Below the pieces are notes generated by a model that saw nothing but the letters and a program-made list of their open reading frames with translations, was not told the DNA's origin and made no database searches. Position numbers and translations under genes: made by a program. 10,418 nt of DNA from an uncultured Rhodospirillales bacterium (GTDB lineage: Bacteria > Pseudomonadota > Alphaproteobacteria > Acetobacterales > Acetobacteraceae): NCBI GenBank assembly GCA_903928045.1, contig CAIYPH010000599.1:1-10418 (forward strand). Direction: 5' to 3'. Below are positions 6,381 to 10,418 of this stretch, piece by piece; positions within the stretch are counted from its first letter, which is position 1; every line of letters begins with the position of its first letter.

Positions 6381-7282
6381 TGCAAACCATTCTGTCCGAG
6401 GAGGTCGCCGCCGCCCTGGCTGCCGGCCGCCCAGTGGTCGCGCTCGAATCGACCATCATCTCGCACGGCATGCCCTGGCCGCAGAACGTCGAGACCGCGA
6501 TGTTGATCGAGGACGAGGTGCGCGTGCAGGGCGCCACCCCGGCGACCATCGCGGTGATCGACGGTGTGCCGCGCGTCGGCCTCGATGCCGCGCTGCTGGA
6601 GCGCCTCGGGCGCGATACCGGCGTCGTCAAGACGTCCTCGCGTGACCTTGCCGCCGCCTTCACCCGTCGCGCGACCGCGGGCACCACCGTTTCGGCGACC
6701 ATGATCCTGGCCGAGCGGGCGGGCATCCCGATCTTCGCGACCGGCGGCGTCGGCGGCGTGCACCGGGGGGCCGAGACCAGCTTCGACATCTCGGCCGATC
6801 TCGTGGAACTCGGCCGCACCGGCACCGCCGTGGTCTGCGCGGGTGTGAAGTCGATCCTCGATATCCCGAAGACGCTGGAATTCCTCGAAACCCAGCGCGT
6901 GCCGGTGCTCGCCTACGGCACCGATGACTTCCCCGCATTCTATTCCCGCACCAGCGGCCTCAAGGCCGATCACCGCTTCGACACCCCTGCAGAGATCGCC
7001 GAGGTGATCCGTCATCACCGTGCACTCGGCGCCGGCTCCGGACTGCTGATCGCGAACCCGATCCCGGCCGAGCACGCCATCGAGCTTGAGGCGGAAATCG
7101 CCGCCGCGGTTGGCGAGGCGGCGGAGCGCGGCATTGGCGGCAAGGCGCTGACGCCCTTCCTGCTCGCGCGGCTCAATGAGCTGACCGAGGGCCGCAGCCT
7201 CACCGCCAATATCGCGCTGGTGCGCAACAACGCCAACCTGGCCGCCCGGATCGCCGTGGCGCTCGCCGCCCTTCCCACCTGA
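6380..7282 (+). CDS. psuG: Pseudouridine-5'-phosphate glycosidase
   Basis: This 300-residue enzyme reversibly breaks the C-C glycosidic bond of pseudouridine 5'-phosphate, giving uracil and ribose 5-phosphate (favoured in the forward direction under degradative conditions). Family hallmarks are all present: ALESTIISHGMPWPQN (21-36, Glu23), VVKTSSRDL (82-90, Lys84), ATGGVGGVHRGAETSFDISA (120-139), VCAGVKSILDIP (152-163, Lys157), AYGTDDFPAFYSRTSG (178-193) and LTANIALVRNNA (274-285). Lys157 lines up with the lysine that forms the imine with ring-opened ribose in E. coli PsuG (Lys166 by memory). Length is near the usual 300-312. I start at ATG 6380, with GGAG (6371-6374) 5 bases upstream; GTG at 6374 is possible but adds only two residues. 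The sequence is ordinary for the family, which makes it the anchor for interpreting the region. Confidence 0.97.
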   Translation: MQTILSEEVAAALAAGRPVVALESTIISHGMPWPQNVETAMLIEDEVRVQGATPATIAVIDGVPRVGLDAALLERLGRDTGVVKTSSRDLAAAFTRRATAGTTVSATMILAERAGIPIFATGGVGGVHRGAETSFDISADLVELGRTGTAVVCAGVKSILDIPKTLEFLETQRVPVLAYGTDDFPAFYSRTSGLKADHRFDTPAEIAEVIRHHRALGAGSGLLIANPIPAEHAIELEAEIAAAVGEAAERGIGGKALTPFLLARLNELTEGRSLTANIALVRNNANLAARIAVALAALPT

Positions 7283-7299
7283 ACCTGAGAGGCCTCGCG

Positions 7300-8109
7300 A
7301 TGCCCTACGAAACCCTGCTGCTTCAGAAAGACCCGGACCACAAGTTCGCCACGCTAACGATCAACCGGCCGGAAAAGCTCAACGCGATGAACAAGACGGT
7401 GATCCGCGAAATGGGCGCCGCCGTCGCCGCCGCCTCGGCCGATCCCGGCATCAACGCCCTGGTCATCAAGGGCGCCGGCCGCGCCTTCTCGGCCGGCTAT
7501 GACATGCAGGGCGGAGATTTCGACGTCGATGTCGATTTCTGGCGCGAGGACATGGCGGAGAACGTCGCCGTTCTGCTCGATATATGGCGCGCCCCGATGC
7601 CGGTCATCGCCTCGGTGCACGGTTATGCGCTCGCCGGCGCGATGGAACTTGTGCTGGCTTGCGACCTCGCGATTTGCGCCGATACCGCGCGCTTCGGCGA
7701 GCCCGAGGTGCGGCACAATTCCGGCCCGCCCTCGCTGATGATGCCCTGGTCGCTCTCCAACCGCGACACGCGCTGGCTGATGTACACCGGCGATCTGGTG
7801 GATGCGCAGACCGCGCGGGAAATGGGCGTGGTCAACAAGGTGGTGCCCGAAGCGGAGCTTGCTGCCGCGACTGACAAGCTCGCGCGCAAAATGGCCCGCA
7901 TGCCGGAGCCCGCGCTGAAATACACCAAGGCCTCGATCAACAATCAGCAGGCGCTGGCGGGCTTCCTCTCCGCCCATCAGTACAACATTGAGGCGATCGC
8001 AGCGCTGTATTCCACCAAGGGCGGGCGGGAGTGGATGCGCATGCTCGCCGGCATGTCGCTGAAGGAATATCTCGCCGTGCGCGACAACCCCTTCAAGGGG
8101 CTCGACTGA
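7300..8109 (+). CDS. Enoyl-CoA hydratase/isomerase family protein
   Basis: This 269-residue protein has the crotonase fold. The oxyanion-hole segments are FSAGYDMQ (63-70) and GYALAGAMEL (108-117). Both catalytic acids of a hydratase are present: Glu116 in AMELVLACD and Glu136 in FGEPEV, 20 residues apart as in rat mitochondrial hydratase (Glu144/Glu164). It could therefore hydrate an enoyl-CoA or dehydrate a 3-hydroxyacyl-CoA. The loop after Glu136 (RHNSGPPSLMMPWSL, 138-152) departs from the usual IPGAGGTQRL type. GAGAGG at 7287-7292 lies 7 bases before the ATG. It sits 17 bases after psuG and 2 bases before the acyl-CoA synthetase, so it is probably expressed with both. Alternatives are a FerB-like feruloyl-CoA hydratase/lyase, though the Pseudomonas enzyme has Ser in place of the first Glu, or a general acyl-CoA isomerase. 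The substrate is not determined. Confidence 0.9.
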   Translation: MPYETLLLQKDPDHKFATLTINRPEKLNAMNKTVIREMGAAVAAASADPGINALVIKGAGRAFSAGYDMQGGDFDVDVDFWREDMAENVAVLLDIWRAPMPVIASVHGYALAGAMELVLACDLAICADTARFGEPEVRHNSGPPSLMMPWSLSNRDTRWLMYTGDLVDAQTAREMGVVNKVVPEAELAAATDKLARKMARMPEPALKYTKASINNQQALAGFLSAHQYNIEAIAALYSTKGGREWMRMLAGMSLKEYLAVRDNPFKGLD

Positions 8110-8111
8110 GC

Positions 8112-10226
8112 ATGGAGGCGATGCGCCGGCTGATGGCGGCGCGCAGCGTCGCGATCGTCGGTGCGTCCGAACGGCCCGAGGCGCAATCCGGCTTCGTGCT
8201 GCGCAATCTGCGCGACACCGGCTTCACTGGCCGCGTGCTGCCGGTCCATCCGACGGCGCGGCGCATCTACGGCCATCCTGCCGCGCCCAGCCTGTCCGCC
8301 CTCGGCGAAGTGCCCGACGTGGTAGTGGTCTCAATTCCCGCCGCCGGCGCCGGCGCTGTTGTCGCCGAGGCGGCTGGGCTCGGCATCAGGGCCGCGGTGG
8401 TGCTGGGCAGCGGCTTCGGCGAGGCAGGCGAGGCAGGGCGGCGGATGCAGGCGACGATGGCGGCCGATGCGCGCGCCGCCGGCATGGCGCTATGCGGGCC
8501 GAACTGCGTCGGCTTGTACAATCTGCGCGAGCGGGTGGCGCTGTTCAGCTCGCGCCTCGCGCCCGGGCTGCCGGTGGGCGACGTGGCGGTGATATCCCAT
8601 TCCGGCGCCACCGCGATCGGCATGGCCCATAATGGCCGGTTGGCCCTGAGCCATGTCGTCTCCGCCGGCAATGCGGCCGTGACGGATGTGGCGGATTATC
8701 TCGGATATTTTGCCGCGAGCGGTGAAGCGCGGGTGGTGGCGCTGCTGCTGGAGCAGATCGCCGACCCACCCGGTTTCGCCCGCGCCATGGCAAAGGCGCA
8801 TGAAGCGGGCATCGTGGTGGTCGCCATGCGCTCGGGGCGCTCCATCCGCGGGGCCGCGGCGACGGCGGCTCATACTGGGGCCCTGGCCGGATCGAACGAG
8901 GCGTTCCGCGCCTTTTTCCGCCGCCATGGGGTGATCGAGGCGGACGACCTCGATACCGTCATGGAAACCTGCGTGCTGGCTGCCGCACGCCGCGCCCCGG
9001 CCAGGCCGGGCCTCGCCGCCATCGGCATCAGCGGCGGCGGCCTCGCTCATCTTGCCGATCTCGCGGAGAGCGCCGGCGTCGCGCTGGCCGATCTCGGCGA
9101 CCGCACGCGCGCGGCGCTGGGCGAGCTCCTGCCGGCCTACGTTCATCCCGCGAACCCGCTGGACCTCACCGGCATCGTTTTTGGCGACCCCGCCCGCTAC
9201 GCCCGGGCGCTCGACCTGCTCGCCGGCGATCCCGCCGTCGGCCAGATCGCCGTGCTGCAGGATGCGCCGCGCGGGATCGATGCGGCGGGGGCGGCGGAAT
9301 ACCAGGGCTTCATCAACGCCATCGCTGGTTATGGCACCGGACGCGACGTGCCCCTCGCGGTGCTCAGCCTGCTTTCCGGCGGCATGCATCCCGATGTCGA
9401 GGCGCCGCTGACTGCCGCCGGATTGCCGGTGCTGCGTGGCGGGTCCGCGGCGATGGCGGCGATCGCCGGAATGCTGGCGGTGGCGCCAGCCCACATCGCG
9501 ACCGAGCTGGTGGCGCCAGATCCGTTCTGGCGCGCCAGGCTCGCCGGAGGGGCGCCGCTGACGGAGCGGGAGACCAAGCTGTTCCTCGCCGCCCATGGCA
9601 TCGCCGTGACCCGCGAGGCGCTCGCCACCGATGCAGATATGGCGGCGCGCCTCGCCGCCGAATTCGCCGCGCCCGTCGCGCTCAAGATCGAATCGCCCGA
9701 TATCCAGCACAAGACCGAAGCGGGTGGCATCCGGCTCGGGGTCATGGGTGCGGAAGCGGTGCGCTCAGCCTATGGCGAAATCATCACGGCCGCCCGGCTC
9801 CACGCACCCACGGCCCGGATCGCCGGCGTGCTGGTGCAGGAGATGGTGACAGGAGGCACCGAGGCGCTGGTCGGCTTGTCGCGCGCCGCTCCGTTCGGCC
9901 TGACTTTGACCGTCGGCCCCGGCGGGGTGCTGGTGGAATTGCTCGGCGGCCACGCGCTTGAAGTGCTGCCGCTCGACCAGGCCGCGGCCGAGCGGCTGAT
10001 CGGCAGCAGCCGGCTTGCCCCACTCCTCGCCGGTTTCCGCGGCCAGGCGCCGGGCGATCGGACCGCACTCGCTGCGCTGCTGTGCCGGATATCGGCGGTC
10101 GCCCAGGCCTATGACTGGCTGATCGAGGCGCTCGATCTCAATCCAGTCGCCGTACTGCCGGAAGGGCAGGGCGCCAAGGTGCTGGACGCCCTACTGATCC
10201 GGCCGGTCAACGTCACAACAGGTTGA
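8112..10226 (+). CDS. ADP-forming acyl-CoA synthetase (acetate--CoA ligase family), fused alpha-beta chain
   Basis: This 704-residue single-chain NDP-forming ligase activates a carboxylic acid to its CoA ester with ATP giving ADP and phosphate. Order of domains: CoA-binding Rossmann domain (about 5-130, VAIVGASE at 13-20, CGPNCVGLYN at 128-137); succinyl-CoA-ligase-like domain (about 155-290, SHSGAT, SAGNAAVTDVADYL) with the phospho-acceptor His254 in AHTGALAGS; a second ligase domain (about 300-460, ISGGG, HPANPLDLTG); and an ATP-grasp domain (about 480-700) with SPDIQHKTEAGGIRLGV, whose His533 matches the second phospho-relay His of archaeal acetyl-CoA synthetases. No acetyltransferase (GNAT) domain is attached. 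I start at ATG 8112, 2 bases after the hydratase stop, with AAGGGG (8095-8100) upstream; ATG 8121 is possible. Known relatives include acetyl-CoA, 3-hydroxypropionyl-CoA and feruloyl-CoA (FerA) synthetases, so the acid substrate is open. Confidence 0.93.
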   Translation: MEAMRRLMAARSVAIVGASERPEAQSGFVLRNLRDTGFTGRVLPVHPTARRIYGHPAAPSLSALGEVPDVVVVSIPAAGAGAVVAEAAGLGIRAAVVLGSGFGEAGEAGRRMQATMAADARAAGMALCGPNCVGLYNLRERVALFSSRLAPGLPVGDVAVISHSGATAIGMAHNGRLALSHVVSAGNAAVTDVADYLGYFAASGEARVVALLLEQIADPPGFARAMAKAHEAGIVVVAMRSGRSIRGAAATAAHTGALAGSNEAFRAFFRRHGVIEADDLDTVMETCVLAAARRAPARPGLAAIGISGGGLAHLADLAESAGVALADLGDRTRAALGELLPAYVHPANPLDLTGIVFGDPARYARALDLLAGDPAVGQIAVLQDAPRGIDAAGAAEYQGFINAIAGYGTGRDVPLAVLSLLSGGMHPDVEAPLTAAGLPVLRGGSAAMAAIAGMLAVAPAHIATELVAPDPFWRARLAGGAPLTERETKLFLAAHGIAVTREALATDADMAARLAAEFAAPVALKIESPDIQHKTEAGGIRLGVMGAEAVRSAYGEIITAARLHAPTARIAGVLVQEMVTGGTEALVGLSRAAPFGLTLTVGPGGVLVELLGGHALEVLPLDQAAAERLIGSSRLAPLLAGFRGQAPGDRTALAALLCRISAVAQAYDWLIEALDLNPVAVLPEGQGAKVLDALLIRPVNVTTG

Positions 10227-10418
10227 GCCGTTCCGGCACGCGTGCGATGGTCTCGGCGTCGACATTGGCGAAGGCGAGGCGGAGGTGGCGGTCCTGGCCG
10301 GGGCCGAAAAAGGCGCCGGGCAGGCTCGCGAGCCCACATTCGCTGGCCAGGCGCTCGGCGGTGGCGGGCGAATCGGCAGCCCAGTCGGGCAGGCGGAGAT
10401 AGGCGAAATAGGCGCCGA
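10213..10418 (-). CDS. Class I/II aminotransferase, C-terminal end, cut by window edge
   Basis: The last 67 residues of a pyridoxal-phosphate aminotransferase enter from the right edge and stop at TGA 10215-10213. The visible text, GAYFAYLRLPDW, then LASECGLASLPGAFFGPGQD and HLRLAFANVD, is the usual C-terminal lobe of the aspartate/aromatic aminotransferase family. The Arg in HLRLAFAN corresponds to the conserved Arg that binds the substrate carboxylate. It faces the acyl-CoA synthetase and the two stops overlap by 14 bases, leaving no room for a separate terminator. Substrate specificity cannot be judged from this fragment. Confidence 0.85.
   Translation of the reverse strand, partial: GAYFAYLRLPDWAADSPATAERLASECGLASLPGAFFGPGQDRHLRLAFANVDAETIARVPERLNLL

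Noticed and set aside
6224..7075. Minus-strand open frame of 283 codons across psuG
   Set aside because: It lies opposite psuG, whose catalytic motifs are all intact, and shows no motif of its own.
8490..9710. Minus-strand open frame of 406 codons opposite the acyl-CoA synthetase
   Set aside because: It is Arg/Gly/His-rich with no domain pattern, and lies fully inside the well-supported synthetase gene.

Overview
The window is dense, high-GC bacterial DNA with no RNA gene, CRISPR array or insertion sequence that I can see. Base composition, the strong G/C bias at third codon positions and the protein flavour (a Tat-exported PotD-like binding protein, a CoxD/MoxR-type ATPase, an ADP-forming acyl-CoA synthetase) suggest an Alphaproteobacterium. 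I cannot name the genus.

Layout. Two transcription units diverge from a control region of about 100 bases (5171-5273). Leftward run, in order of transcription: a 2-oxoglutarate/Fe(II) oxygenase of the isopenicillin N synthase family (5170-4220); a Tat-exported solute-binding protein (4205-3177); an ABC ATPase (3166-2138); and two permeases (2141-1296 and 1299-517). The last three genes are joined by ATGA overlaps. After a short gap with two small hairpins comes a MoxR-like AAA+ ATPase that runs off the left edge. Rightward run: a pseudouridine kinase carrying an N-terminal winged helix-turn-helix (5274-6380); pseudouridine-5'-phosphate glycosidase psuG (6380-7282); an enoyl-CoA hydratase/isomerase family protein (7300-8109); and a one-chain ADP-forming acyl-CoA synthetase (8112-10226). 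Gaps in this run are -1, 17 and 2 bases, so it looks like one operon. At the right edge the end of a class I/II aminotransferase comes in on the minus strand, and its stop overlaps the synthetase stop by 14 bases.

How they may work together. PsuK and PsuG convert pseudouridine to uracil and ribose 5-phosphate. The leftward operon has the layout of an uptake system with its own oxidising enzyme, and no other pseudouridine transporter is visible. The simplest reading is a modified-nucleoside island: the ABC importer brings in pseudouridine or a related modified pyrimidine, the oxygenase trims or oxidises it, and PsuK/PsuG break the C-glycosidic bond. The hydratase and synthetase could carry a carbon product such as 3-hydroxypropionate onward as a CoA ester, or could be a separate FerB/FerA-like acid-activation pair. 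Only the kinase/glycosidase step is well supported by sequence. The substrate links are inference. The kinase's HTH domain and an 11-base-period direct repeat in the shared promoter suggest local control by the kinase itself.
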